Made by a program: the position numbers and the translations under genes. A stretch of DNA of 20,498 nt from NCBI GenBank assembly GCA_002428015.1, contig DIZW01000035.1:1-20498 (forward strand), read 5' to 3'. The stretch is from Oxalobacteraceae bacterium UBA6018 (GTDB lineage Bacteria; Pseudomonadota; Gammaproteobacteria; Burkholderiales; Burkholderiaceae_D). Shown piece after piece: positions 7,339-15,517 of the stretch (position 1 is its first letter; each line of letters starts with the position of its first letter). The notes under the pieces are model-generated. The model searched no databases. It worked only from the letters and a program-made list of their open reading frames with translations, and was not told the origin of the DNA.

Positions 7339-8984
7339 GCGGCCTGCCCCACCCATTGCAGATAGCACACCGACACCGGCATACCGTGCTCGGCGCAGTA
7401 ATCGATCCAGCGCAACTGGTTGTCCTGCAGGCGGTCGCCGGGGCCCTTCACTTCGATCATCCGGTAGCGCGTTTCGGCGGGCCAGAACTGGATCAGGTCG
7501 GGGAAGCCGCTGCGGTTGGCCTGGATGTCGAGCAGGATACGCTCACACCACTTTTTCAGGTGCGCGGCCGGAATGCAGGCCAGCGCCATCTCGATCAGTT
7601 CCTCGTGCAGTGCGTCCCATGCGACGAAGGGGGAGGCGATGCCTTGCTTGGCCTGGAAGGTCGCGCGGATGGTGTCGCGGTAGCGGCCGTCGTCGAGCTG
7701 TTCTAGGCAGGCGCGAAACTCGGCAGCGCGGCGGCGCTGGAAGTCGGCGCTATGCAGGTCGGCCGGCCCGCGGTGGAAGCGATGGAAGAAGGCGCCCGGA
7801 ATCGCGCTGAAAATCGCGCGCCAGCACAGCAGGCCGAACAGGGCGTTGATCAAGGTGTTCTCGACGTAGAACACGGGCGCGTCCGGCTGCTGCAGATGGT
7901 CGCGCACGGCGCCTTCGACCCAGCGCTCGGCGTGGGGCAGCGGCAGGCTCAGATCGAAACGGTCGACGGCGTGCGCGCGGCGGGCGGCCGGCTTCTCGTG
8001 ACCGAGCTTGCGCCGCAGGCGGGGCGCGATGCGCAACAATTGCTGTGCTTCGGCATCGCTTTCGGGCGCGCGCTGGGCCGCGCTCAAGAGCGTGTAGGCG
8101 GGACCGTACTGGCCGGATTTTTCCAGCACGCGGATGGCGCGCGCACGCGCGCCGGGAAAACCGGTGCGCGCATACAAGCGATAGGCCTGGTCCCAATCGC
8201 GCTGTTTTTCCACGGACTGCGCGATTTGAAACAGCAGCCGTTCGCGCCGGCTGTTGAGCCACTCGTTCTCAAAGGCGCCCCCGGGCAGGCTCGCCAGCAC
8301 CTCGGCCAGTGGCGCGCCGGCCTCGAAACCTTCCTTGCAGCGGTGTAGTTCAAGATAGTCGTCGACGTCGCGCCGGCTTCGAAAGCCGCGCGAGGAGGGC
8401 GAAAACTCCACCTGCTCGAAGCGCGTCACGCCCAGGTCGGACAGCACGAATTCGGTCCAGTCCTGGCGCAGGTTGCCGAAGAAGATCAGGCGCAGGCGGT
8501 CGCACAGGGGCTTGACCGCGATGCGGTACGCATTGTCGCCGGAATCGCGGTACCAGCTCGAGAACGCGCGCGCGTCGGCGAACTGGGGCCGCAGCGCCGC
8601 CAGCTGCTCGGCCTTGCGCGCGCCTTTTTCGTGCAGCGACAGGCGAAACACCGCGCAGATCTCGGGCTTGGACAGCAGGTCGAACAGCTCGTCGATACTC
8701 AGCACCGGGTCGTGGGCGATCCACCCCGTGGGCAACAGGTGGCGCGCGGCCTCCACGGTGCAGCCGATTTCGGCGTAGCTCAGCTTGGACGCGCGAAACA
8801 CCGTGCCTTTACGCATCACCATCCGCACGAACAAGGCGCGCGCGCACTGCGGCATGCCTTGAAACATGCCGATAAACGCCTGCTCCTCATCGGTAAGCAA
8901 GTCGCAATAACGCTCGCCTATCCATTCCAGTACCCGATGGAAGTTGTCCAGGTAATAGAACGTGTTTTCAAGTACTTTGCGCAT
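7335..8984 (-). CDS. FAN1-like VRR-NUC structure-specific nuclease
   Basis: A 549-residue bacterial homologue of Fanconi-associated nuclease 1, which cuts 5' flaps and unhooks interstrand crosslinks. The N-terminal part (about 1-240) corresponds to the DNA-binding winged-helix/SAP-like region, and about 245-345 is a helical TPR-like region. The C-terminal VRR-NUC domain has E375 in FYVENTLINAL, D496 in GFPDLI, and E511/K513 in IEVKGPGDRLQ with D517. The D-to-E spacing of 15 and the EVKGP(G/N)DRL string are the same as in human FAN1 (D960, E975, K977, D981). All catalytic residues are therefore present. Start ATG 8984 has no strong ribosome binding site. It is the first gene of a two-gene operon; its stop overlaps the helicase start. 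A consensus LexA site lies just upstream. Confidence 0.93.
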   Translation of the reverse strand: MRKVLENTFYYLDNFHRVLEWIGERYCDLLTDEEQAFIGMFQGMPQCARALFVRMVMRKGTVFRASKLSYAEIGCTVEAARHLLPTGWIAHDPVLSIDELFDLLSKPEICAVFRLSLHEKGARKAEQLAALRPQFADARAFSSWYRDSGDNAYRIAVKPLCDRLRLIFFGNLRQDWTEFVLSDLGVTRFEQVEFSPSSRGFRSRRDVDDYLELHRCKEGFEAGAPLAEVLASLPGGAFENEWLNSRRERLLFQIAQSVEKQRDWDQAYRLYARTGFPGARARAIRVLEKSGQYGPAYTLLSAAQRAPESDAEAQQLLRIAPRLRRKLGHEKPAARRAHAVDRFDLSLPLPHAERWVEGAVRDHLQQPDAPVFYVENTLINALFGLLCWRAIFSAIPGAFFHRFHRGPADLHSADFQRRRAAEFRACLEQLDDGRYRDTIRATFQAKQGIASPFVAWDALHEELIEMALACIPAAHLKKWCERILLDIQANRSGFPDLIQFWPAETRYRMIEVKGPGDRLQDNQLRWIDYCAEHGMPVSVCYLQWVGQAA

Positions 8985-9009
8985 CGTGCACTGCCGAACT
9001 GCCTGCCTT

Positions 9010-9029
9010 TACTGTAGTTTTGTACAGTA
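9010..9029 (-). promoter_or_regulatory. LexA (SOS) box upstream of the FAN1-helicase operon
   Basis: TACTGT-N8-ACAGTA is a perfect inverted repeat that contains the CTGT-N8-ACAG core of gamma/betaproteobacterial SOS boxes with the preferred outer TA/TA bases. It sits 25 bases upstream of the FAN1 start codon on the minus strand, the right place to cover the promoter or start of transcription. LexA would repress both genes and release them after DNA damage. No other gene starts nearby on the plus strand: the next minus gene ends at 9122. Confidence 0.88.
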
Positions 9030-9049
9030 TATCGCGAGAGGTCCGGCGG

Positions 9050-9072
9050 CGGCGACGAAATTCGCCGTTTTT
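9050..9072 (+). terminator. Possible hairpin terminator reading rightward
   Basis: CGGCGA (9050-9055), loop CGAAAT and TCGCCG (9062-9067), followed by five T (9068-9072). On the plus strand this has terminator form, but the genes on both sides run on the minus strand. It could stop antisense transcription or be chance; the stem is only six base pairs. Read leftward it has no T run. Confidence 0.3.
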
Positions 9073-9121
9073 CGCGCGCCGCGGTGCGCGGCGTGGTTTT
9101 CCCGTCAATCGCCGCGCCAGC

Positions 9122-9802
9122 CTAGTCGCATTTCTTTGCGCGTGCCCCTTCGCAGCCGTCCTGGGCGGGGCCCTCCGGCGCATGGCGCGCGGCCGTGGTC
9201 AGGATCGCGGTCAGGATTGCCACGTCGGTGTCGACCGGCGCCGCCTCCGCGCGCGCCACCGGCCGCGGTTTGTGGGCGGCGGTGACGGCCGGTTTCACGC
9301 GTTGCGCGGCGTCGGCGCGCGCCACAACCGGACGCGGGAGCGGCCGCGAGGCCTGGGTCGCGCGATAGGAGTGATAAGCGGGAGCGGGGGCCGACGCCGG
9401 CGCCGTCACCGGCAGGCGCGCGCTGGCCAGGGTAACCAGCGGCGGCGCCTGCGCTTCGAGTCGGGGCGCGGGCGGGGCGTCGACAATGACCGCCGGCGCG
9501 GCCAGTTTGGGCGGATCGTCCGGCGCCGCCTCAGTGTGCGCCACCGCCGCCGGCAGCACGTGTGGACGAGTCACATTCTCATGCGTGATCCACGCCAGCA
9601 GCCCGATCAGGCCGGCGATCACCATGCCCGCCGTGCCGAACAGCGCGTAACGTGCTCGTGCGCCGGGGCTGGCGGCGGCACTGGGCGCCGCGCCGCGTTC
9701 CAGCTTGGCGAGGATGTTGTCGTCAGCGGCGCCGGAGCGGCGCGACGAGGAAAACAGATTTGGCCTTTTGGAGCGGTGTTGATTTTCGTCTGAAGGGCGC
9801 AC
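9122..9802 (-). CDS. Pro/Ala-rich single-TM hypothetical protein
   Basis: A 226-residue protein, starting at GTG 9802 after AGGAG (9811-9815 on the plus strand) with eight bases between. Residues 1-50 are polar and basic, presumably cytoplasmic. One membrane span lies at about 52-72 (ALFGTAGMVIAGLIGLLAWIT). The rest (about 75-225) is low-complexity, rich in Ala, Pro and Val, and probably an extended periplasmic tail. Near the end is the short hydrophobic stretch DTDVAILTAILTTAA, and two Cys lie in the last dozen residues. I do not recognise a family. The layout resembles wall-spanning or TonB-like linker proteins without their folded end domain. It is divergent from the M15 peptidase gene with only 60 bases between starts, so the two probably share a regulatory region and may be functionally linked. 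Confidence 0.75.
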   Translation of the reverse strand: MRPSDENQHRSKRPNLFSSSRRSGAADDNILAKLERGAAPSAAASPGARARYALFGTAGMVIAGLIGLLAWITHENVTRPHVLPAAVAHTEAAPDDPPKLAAPAVIVDAPPAPRLEAQAPPLVTLASARLPVTAPASAPAPAYHSYRATQASRPLPRPVVARADAAQRVKPAVTAAHKPRPVARAEAAPVDTDVAILTAILTTAARHAPEGPAQDGCEGARAKKCD

Positions 9803-9862
9803 GGTCGTAACTCCTAAGATGGGGGACTTCTAGTTCTGATTAGAAACAAACTGGGGAAATCC

Positions 9863-10702
9863 ATGCTGATCTTTATCGTCCTCTCGTACTTTTGTTTGGC
9901 TTGCAGCGCGTTTTGGCTGGCTTTTTTTCCGGCCGGGCGAGAATTCGTGCTGCAAACCGTCCAAGCCCTTGGCGCCCAGCTCGGCAGAAAAGGACAGGAT
10001 TGGCAACGCAGCGGCCAGCATGGCGTGGGCAACGCGGGTGCGCTGCTGCGCCGCCTGGCCAAGCGCAGCAGCAAGTTGATGCGCCGCCACTGGCCCTTCG
10101 TGGCCGGCGGCATCGCCTTGGTGGCCATTCCCAGCATCATCGCGCTGATCATGAGCAGCCCGGCCATGCTGCCGGTCTACGACGGCGGCGAGCGCGTGGT
10201 CGACGCCCATATCGCCGAGCTGCTCAAGGGCGAGCAGTTGGCCCCCCCGGTCGCGCTGCCGCCGCTGGCCTTCACCACCCAGGAGGTCGAACTGGTGCGC
10301 CCGATGCTGGTGGACGCCAGCCGCAACTGGAGCCTGCTGAACGCCGACTTCAGCCAGCGCCTTCTGGTCGTGTTCCGGGTCATGAAAGAAAAATACGGCT
10401 ACGACATGGCGCTGCTGGAGGGCTACCGCAGTCCCGCGCGCCAGAACCTGCTCGCCAGCATGGGCTCCCAAGTGACCAATGCCGGCGCGTTCCAGAGCTA
10501 TCACCAGTTCGGCCTGGCGGCCGATTGCGCGTTCTGGCGCGACGGCAAATTGCTCATCTCTGAAAAAGATCCCTGGGCCATGCGCGGCTACCGCCTGTAC
10601 GGCGAGGTGGCCGAGTCGGTCGGCCTGACCTGGGGCGGGCGCTGGACGATGATGGATTTCGGCCACACCGAACTGCGCATGAAAGGGGTGATCCGGAAAT
10701 AG
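9863..10702 (+). CDS. Membrane-anchored M15 peptidase (VanY/L-Ala-D-Glu endopeptidase type), probable T6SS wall hydrolase
   Basis: 279 residues with two membrane spans (about 3-23 and 77-97), separated by a strongly basic stretch (about 24-76). By the positive-inside rule that loop is cytoplasmic and the catalytic domain (about 135-279) faces the periplasm. M15 zinc ligands are visible: H214 and D221 in SYHQFGLAADCAF, and H268 in DFGHTEL. R189 lies in EGYRSPARQ. The family cuts peptide stems of peptidoglycan. GGGGA at 9853-9857 supports the ATG. It lies directly upstream of tssM on the same strand. By analogy with TagX of Acinetobacter, a membrane-bound M15-type hydrolase needed to open the wall for the secretion machine, this is its likely job. 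A general cell-wall remodelling enzyme is the alternative. Confidence 0.85.
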   Translation: MLIFIVLSYFCLACSAFWLAFFPAGREFVLQTVQALGAQLGRKGQDWQRSGQHGVGNAGALLRRLAKRSSKLMRRHWPFVAGGIALVAIPSIIALIMSSPAMLPVYDGGERVVDAHIAELLKGEQLAPPVALPPLAFTTQEVELVRPMLVDASRNWSLLNADFSQRLLVVFRVMKEKYGYDMALLEGYRSPARQNLLASMGSQVTNAGAFQSYHQFGLAADCAFWRDGKLLISEKDPWAMRGYRLYGEVAESVGLTWGGRWTMMDFGHTELRMKGVIRK

Positions 10703-10808
10703 CCGACCCGGCCAAGTCGTTTGTGCGGCATCAAATTTGCCGCCAGGGAATGGTGCCAACATTGCCTGCAGGATTTAGTTTCTCAACCCACACTGAACGC
10801 TTCCGACT

Positions 10809-13800
10809 ATGGCCCGACTTTGGCAGTTCCTCACCGACAGCCGCGTACTCGGCGTGATCGGTCTGGCCGCGCTTGCGGCATTCCTGTTCCTCGGCGCGGC
10901 GACGCTCGAAGTGGCCGCGCTGTGGGCCGGCGTCGCCCTGCTGGCCTTGCTGGCGCTGGCGGCCCTGGCCTGGACCGCGCGCCACTTCTACCGCCGACGC
11001 GCGGCCGGCTTGCTGGGCGCGGCGGTCGCGCCCGGGAGCGCCGCGGCGGCGGCCGACCCGGCCAGCGAGGCGGCCGTGCTGCGCCAGGGCATGCTCGACG
11101 CCATCAACACCATCAAGACCTCCAAGCTCGGCCTGGTCAGCGGCGCCGCGGCGCTGTACGAGCTGCCGTGGTACATGGTGATCGGCAATCCGGCGGCCGG
11201 CAAGAGCAGCGCCATCGGGCATTCCGGCCTTCAATTTCCTATCGCCGGGAGCAAGGCGGTGCACGGCGTCGGCGGCACCCGCAACTGCGACTGGTTCTTC
11301 ACCACTGACGGCATCCTGCTCGACACGGCCGGCCGCTATTCGGTGCTGCAGTCCGACCGCGCCGAGTGGTTCAGCTTTCTCGACTTGTTGCGCAAGCACC
11401 GCAAGCGCGCTCCCATCAACGGCATCCTGATCGCCGTCAGCGTGGCCGAATTGACCGGCGACGCCGCCGGCACCTCGGTCGAGCTGGCGAAGAACCTGCG
11501 TACCCGGGTGCAGGAGCTGACCGAGCGGCTGGGCGTGCACGCGCCGGTGTACGTGATCTTCACCAAGGTCGACCTGATTTCCGGCTTCAGCGACTTCTTC
11601 CACGACAGCGACCGCAACGAGCGCGACCGCGCCTGGGGCGCCACCATCCGCTACAACCGGCGCAGCACCCACCAGGACGTGGTGGCGTTTTTCGACCAGC
11701 ATTTCGACGAGCTCCACGACGGCCTCAAGGAGATGAGCCTGGCCAGCATGGCGGCCAACCGCAGCGCCGCCATGCGCCCGGGCGTGTTCACCTTCCCGCT
11801 CGAATTCTCCTCGATCAAAAATCCCTTGCGCGCCTTCCTCGCCACCCTGTTCGAGGAAAATACCTACCAGTTCCGCCCGGTCTTCCGCGGCTTCTATTTC
11901 ACCAGCGCCCTGCAGGAAGGGGTGGTGCAAGACCTGTCCTCCAAGCGCGTGGCCAGCCGCTTCGATCTGGACCTGCATGAGAAGGCGGCGGGGGAGGTCG
12001 GCGAACAGAGCGGCTACTTCCTGCTCGACCTGTTCCGCAAGGTGGTCTTCGCCGACCGCGACCTGGTGGCCAACTACACCAGCCCCACCGCGGCGCGCTG
12101 GAAGTACGGCGCCTTCTTCGCCGCCACCGTGCTGCTCGGCTGCGCGCTGGGCGGCTGGAGCTGGTCGACCATGGGCAACCGCCAGCTGGTGGCCAACGTC
12201 CAGGCCGACCTGGACAAGGTGGTCAAGCTGCAGGACAAGCGCATCGACCTGCAGGCGCGGCTGGAGGCCCTCGACATCCTCCAGGACCGCATCGTCCAGC
12301 TGGAGAAATATCGCGCCAGCACGCCGCTGGCGCTGTCCTTCGGCCTATACCAGGGCGCAGCCCTCGAACGCAAGCTGCGCGAGGAGTATTTTGCCGGCGT
12401 CAGCCAGGTCATGGTGCAGCCGGTGGTGGTCGCCATCGAAGCCTTCCTGACGGAGATGAACAACAATCCCGGCCAGCTGTCGCAAGCGCCGGCCCAGGCC
12501 GCGGCCGCCAAGCCCGGACAGCCTTACCAGGCCGCGTCGCCGGCCAGCTACGAGGACGGCTACAACGCGCTCAAGACTTACCTGATGTTGGGCGACAAGA
12601 CGCACGCCGAGGCCGGTCACCTGAACGACCAGATGACACGTTACTGGCGCGGCTGGCTGGACAGCAACCGCGGCAACATGCCGAGGGAGCAAATGATCCG
12701 CAGCGCCGAACGCCTGATGAGCTTCTACTTGGCCCACATCGACGACCCGGCCTGGCCCCAGCCCACCACCAAGCTCGGCCTGGCCGAGAGCGCGCGCGAC
12801 AATCTGCGCCGCGTCGAGCACGGCACCCCCGCGCGCGACCGCGTGTACGCCGACATCAAGGCGCGCGCCAACACCCGTTTCCCGTCGGTCACCGTGGCGC
12901 GCATCGTCGGCGACCAGGACCAGGGCCTGATCGTCGGCAGCCACGCCGTGCCCGGCGCCTTCACCCGCGACGCCTGGGAGCAGTTCGTCCTCGGCGCGAT
13001 CCGCGACGTCTCCAACAAGGAATCCCAGTCCACCGACTGGGTGTTGAAGACGGCCAGCAAGTCCGACCTGACGCTCGAGGGCAGCCCCGACCAGATCCAG
13101 AAGTCGCTGGTCGACATGTACAAGGCCGAGTACGCTAAGGAGTGGCTGCAATTCGTGCAGGGCGTCACGATCGCCGAGTTGCCCAATTTTGAGGCCAGCG
13201 TGCGCGCCATGAACCGCCTGGGCGACGCCCAGAGCTCGCCGATCGCCAAACTGCTCGAGACCATCGACCGCGAAACCTCGTGGGACAATCCGGGCGCGGC
13301 CCAGGTGAGCGTGGCCAAGGTGCGCGGCGGCCTGTCCGCCTGGTTCATGGAAACGGTGATGCGGCGCGCGCCCAGCCAGGCGCGCGCCATCGTCGAGGTG
13401 CCGGCCAGCGCCCCCGGCGCGGCCGTACCGGCGATGGGCCCGATCGGGCGCGAATTCTCCGGCGTCGCGCGCCTGGTCGGCAAGCACGACAAGGACGCTT
13501 CCCTGATGGGCGGCTACCTGGACAGCCTGTCGCACCTGCGCACGCGCCTGAACCAGCTCAAGAACCAGGGCGATCCCGGGCCGGGCGCCAAGCAGTTCAT
13601 GCAGCAAACCCTGGAGGGCGGCAGCTCCGAGCTGGCCGAGGCGCTCAAGTACGTCGACGAGCAGATGCTGACCGGCATGACGGACACCCAGAAGCTGGCG
13701 CTGCGCCCGCTGCTGGTGCGTCCCCTGATGCAAACCTTCGCCGTCATCGTCCAGCCCAGCGAGGCGGAGATCAACAAGACCTGGCAAGTCCAGGTGCTCG

Positions 13801-14549
13801 ATCCCTTCCAGAAAACCCTGGCCGAGAAGTACCCGTTCGCCCCCGCCTCCAAGGTCGAGGCCACGCCGGCCGAGATCGGCCAGGTGTTCGGCCCGGACGG
13901 GCAGATCGCCAAGTTCGTCAACGCCTCGATGGGGCCGCTCGTGGTGCGCCGCGGCGACATGCTGGCCGCGCGCACCTGGGCCGACATGGGCATCACCCTC
14001 GCGCCCCAGGCCGTGGCCGGGTTCCCGGGCTGGATCGCGCCCTTGAGCGCGAACGGCGTGGCCGCCAACGGCGCGGCCGGGCCGCAGACGGTGTTCCAGT
14101 TGCAGGCCTCGCCCGCCCCCGGCACGCTCGAGTACACCATCGAGATCGACGGCCAGCAGCTGCGCTACCGCAACACGCCGCCCGTGTGGACCAATATGGT
14201 GCATCCGAGCCCACAGGGCGCGCCGGGCGCGCGCATCGTCGCCACCACCTTCGACGGCCGCTCGGTCGAACTGTTCAACGAACCCGGCCAGTTCGGCTTG
14301 AAGCGCATGCTCGACGCGGCCGTGCGCAAGCGCAAGGAAAACGGCGTGTTCGAATTGCGCTGGAGTAGCGCCAACGTGACGGTCGCCGTGGACCTGAAGA
14401 TCGTCAGCAGCGCCGAGGCCAGCGGCAAGGTCGACGCCGCGCCGCAGTCGCGGGGTTTCCGCGGCATGCGCCTGCCCGACACCATCGTCGGGCGGGCGCC
14501 GGCGGGCCAGCCGGCCCTGGCCATGGCCGAGAAGGGTGGTGTCCAGTGA
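10809..14549 (+). CDS. tssM: Type VI secretion membrane-complex protein TssM (IcmF family)
   Basis: At 1246 residues it has full family length. Two N-terminal spans (about 13-32 and 36-57) lead into the cytoplasmic NTPase-like domain. This has Walker A GNPAAGKSS (126-134, K132), DTAGRY (172-177) and TKVD (252-255), so the nucleotide-binding site looks intact. A third span at about 434-455 is followed by the large periplasmic region, which contacts TssJ, with the IcmF-related and C-terminal beta domains. TssM forms the trans-envelope channel with TssL and TssJ. No clear ribosome binding site precedes ATG 10809. The 106 bases before it could hold a promoter, or it may be read through from the M15 gene. 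Its stop overlaps the tagF start by four bases. Confidence 0.96.
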   Translation: MARLWQFLTDSRVLGVIGLAALAAFLFLGAATLEVAALWAGVALLALLALAALAWTARHFYRRRAAGLLGAAVAPGSAAAAADPASEAAVLRQGMLDAINTIKTSKLGLVSGAAALYELPWYMVIGNPAAGKSSAIGHSGLQFPIAGSKAVHGVGGTRNCDWFFTTDGILLDTAGRYSVLQSDRAEWFSFLDLLRKHRKRAPINGILIAVSVAELTGDAAGTSVELAKNLRTRVQELTERLGVHAPVYVIFTKVDLISGFSDFFHDSDRNERDRAWGATIRYNRRSTHQDVVAFFDQHFDELHDGLKEMSLASMAANRSAAMRPGVFTFPLEFSSIKNPLRAFLATLFEENTYQFRPVFRGFYFTSALQEGVVQDLSSKRVASRFDLDLHEKAAGEVGEQSGYFLLDLFRKVVFADRDLVANYTSPTAARWKYGAFFAATVLLGCALGGWSWSTMGNRQLVANVQADLDKVVKLQDKRIDLQARLEALDILQDRIVQLEKYRASTPLALSFGLYQGAALERKLREEYFAGVSQVMVQPVVVAIEAFLTEMNNNPGQLSQAPAQAAAAKPGQPYQAASPASYEDGYNALKTYLMLGDKTHAEAGHLNDQMTRYWRGWLDSNRGNMPREQMIRSAERLMSFYLAHIDDPAWPQPTTKLGLAESARDNLRRVEHGTPARDRVYADIKARANTRFPSVTVARIVGDQDQGLIVGSHAVPGAFTRDAWEQFVLGAIRDVSNKESQSTDWVLKTASKSDLTLEGSPDQIQKSLVDMYKAEYAKEWLQFVQGVTIAELPNFEASVRAMNRLGDAQSSPIAKLLETIDRETSWDNPGAAQVSVAKVRGGLSAWFMETVMRRAPSQARAIVEVPASAPGAAVPAMGPIGREFSGVARLVGKHDKDASLMGGYLDSLSHLRTRLNQLKNQGDPGPGAKQFMQQTLEGGSSELAEALKYVDEQMLTGMTDTQKLALRPLLVRPLMQTFAVIVQPSEAEINKTWQVQVLDPFQKTLAEKYPFAPASKVEATPAEIGQVFGPDGQIAKFVNASMGPLVVRRGDMLAARTWADMGITLAPQAVAGFPGWIAPLSANGVAANGAAGPQTVFQLQASPAPGTLEYTIEIDGQQLRYRNTPPVWTNMVHPSPQGAPGARIVATTFDGRSVELFNEPGQFGLKRMLDAAVRKRKENGVFELRWSSANVTVAVDLKIVSSAEASGKVDAAPQSRGFRGMRLPDTIVGRAPAGQPALAMAEKGGVQ

Positions 14550-15517
14550 CGCGCGCCCCCGCCCCCGGCCGGGTAGGCTATTTCGGCAAGATCGCCACCC
14601 GCAGCGACTTCATCAAGGCGGCCCCCGACGTCGCCCTGATGGGGGTGCTGGACGGCTGGCTGGCCCAGATCATGGCCGAGCTGCCGTCCGATCCGCGCTG
14701 GAAACTGCATTACGATGCGCTCGCGCCCGTGCACTTCGTGTTCGTCGGCCCGCGCCGCAAGCATGCGATCGCCGGACACATCGTCGCCAGCCGCGACCAG
14801 TCCGGACGCCGCTTCCCCTTCCTGACGGTGCGCACGCTCGAGCTGGCCAACCCGGCCAGCTTCGCCGCGCGCTGCCCCATCGTGCTCGAGCCGCTGTGGA
14901 ACAGCATGCAAGACGCGGCGCGCGAGGTGCTGCTGGCGCCCGACCCGACCGCCCTGCTGCAGGCCATCGCGGACATGCAGGTGACGCTCGACGAGAGCGA
15001 CGGCGCGGCCCTGGCCACCTTCCTGGCCACCGGCACGGTCGCCTCGCTGGCGGCCTTGCTGGGCCGCGCCGACCTGCGCCAGCTGCTCCTGGCGCTGGGC
15101 CTGCTGTTGCAGCCGGCGCTGGAAGGCGGCATCGGCGACCTCGATAAAAGCCTGGTGCTGCCGCTGCCGGACCACGCCTGCGCGCGCGCGGCGGTGGCCG
15201 CGTTCTGGCTGGACCTGGTGCTGCCCTTCCTCGGCAAGGCCGACGTCGAGCTGGCCCTGTTCGTGGCCACCATCGCGCTGCAGCCGGTGCTGGTGATCGG
15301 CTTTCGGGGCGCCTCGGCCCACACCCTGCGCGCCATCGTCGACCCGCTGTTCGGTGCCGAACACCAGGTCAGCTTCGCCGACGTCGGCTGGGTCGACGAG
15401 CAGCTCGGCGTCGATATCGACATGCGCGCGCTGGCCAGCTACCTCGACCAGCCGCAGTTGCCGCTGAAGCTGGCGCGCGAATTGTTCCTGCAGACCTTTA
15501 CCGGAGCCGCCCCGTGA
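14546..15517 (+). CDS. tagF: Type VI secretion-associated protein TagF
   Basis: 323 residues. The N-terminal domain (about 8-150) matches TagF (DUF2094): GYFGKIATRSDFI (11-23) and the ASRDQSGRRFPFLT segment (81-94). The C-terminal half is helical and less conserved. Known TagF proteins repress T6SS firing after translation, in Pseudomonas through Fha and in Agrobacterium as a PppA-TagF fusion. No PppA or Fha gene is visible here, so the partner must be elsewhere or differ. GTG 14546 overlaps the tssM stop (GTGA), and the gene's own stop overlaps the next start in the same way. This means tight translational coupling in the tssM-tagF-ompA unit. Confidence 0.92.
   Translation: MTRAPAPGRVGYFGKIATRSDFIKAAPDVALMGVLDGWLAQIMAELPSDPRWKLHYDALAPVHFVFVGPRRKHAIAGHIVASRDQSGRRFPFLTVRTLELANPASFAARCPIVLEPLWNSMQDAAREVLLAPDPTALLQAIADMQVTLDESDGAALATFLATGTVASLAALLGRADLRQLLLALGLLLQPALEGGIGDLDKSLVLPLPDHACARAAVAAFWLDLVLPFLGKADVELALFVATIALQPVLVIGFRGASAHTLRAIVDPLFGAEHQVSFADVGWVDEQLGVDIDMRALASYLDQPQLPLKLARELFLQTFTGAAP

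Noticed and set aside
12345..14204. 619-codon minus-strand frame opposite tssM
   Set aside because: GC-rich shadow of tssM with Gly/His/Ala/Arg-rich nonsense composition; tssM has family motifs.
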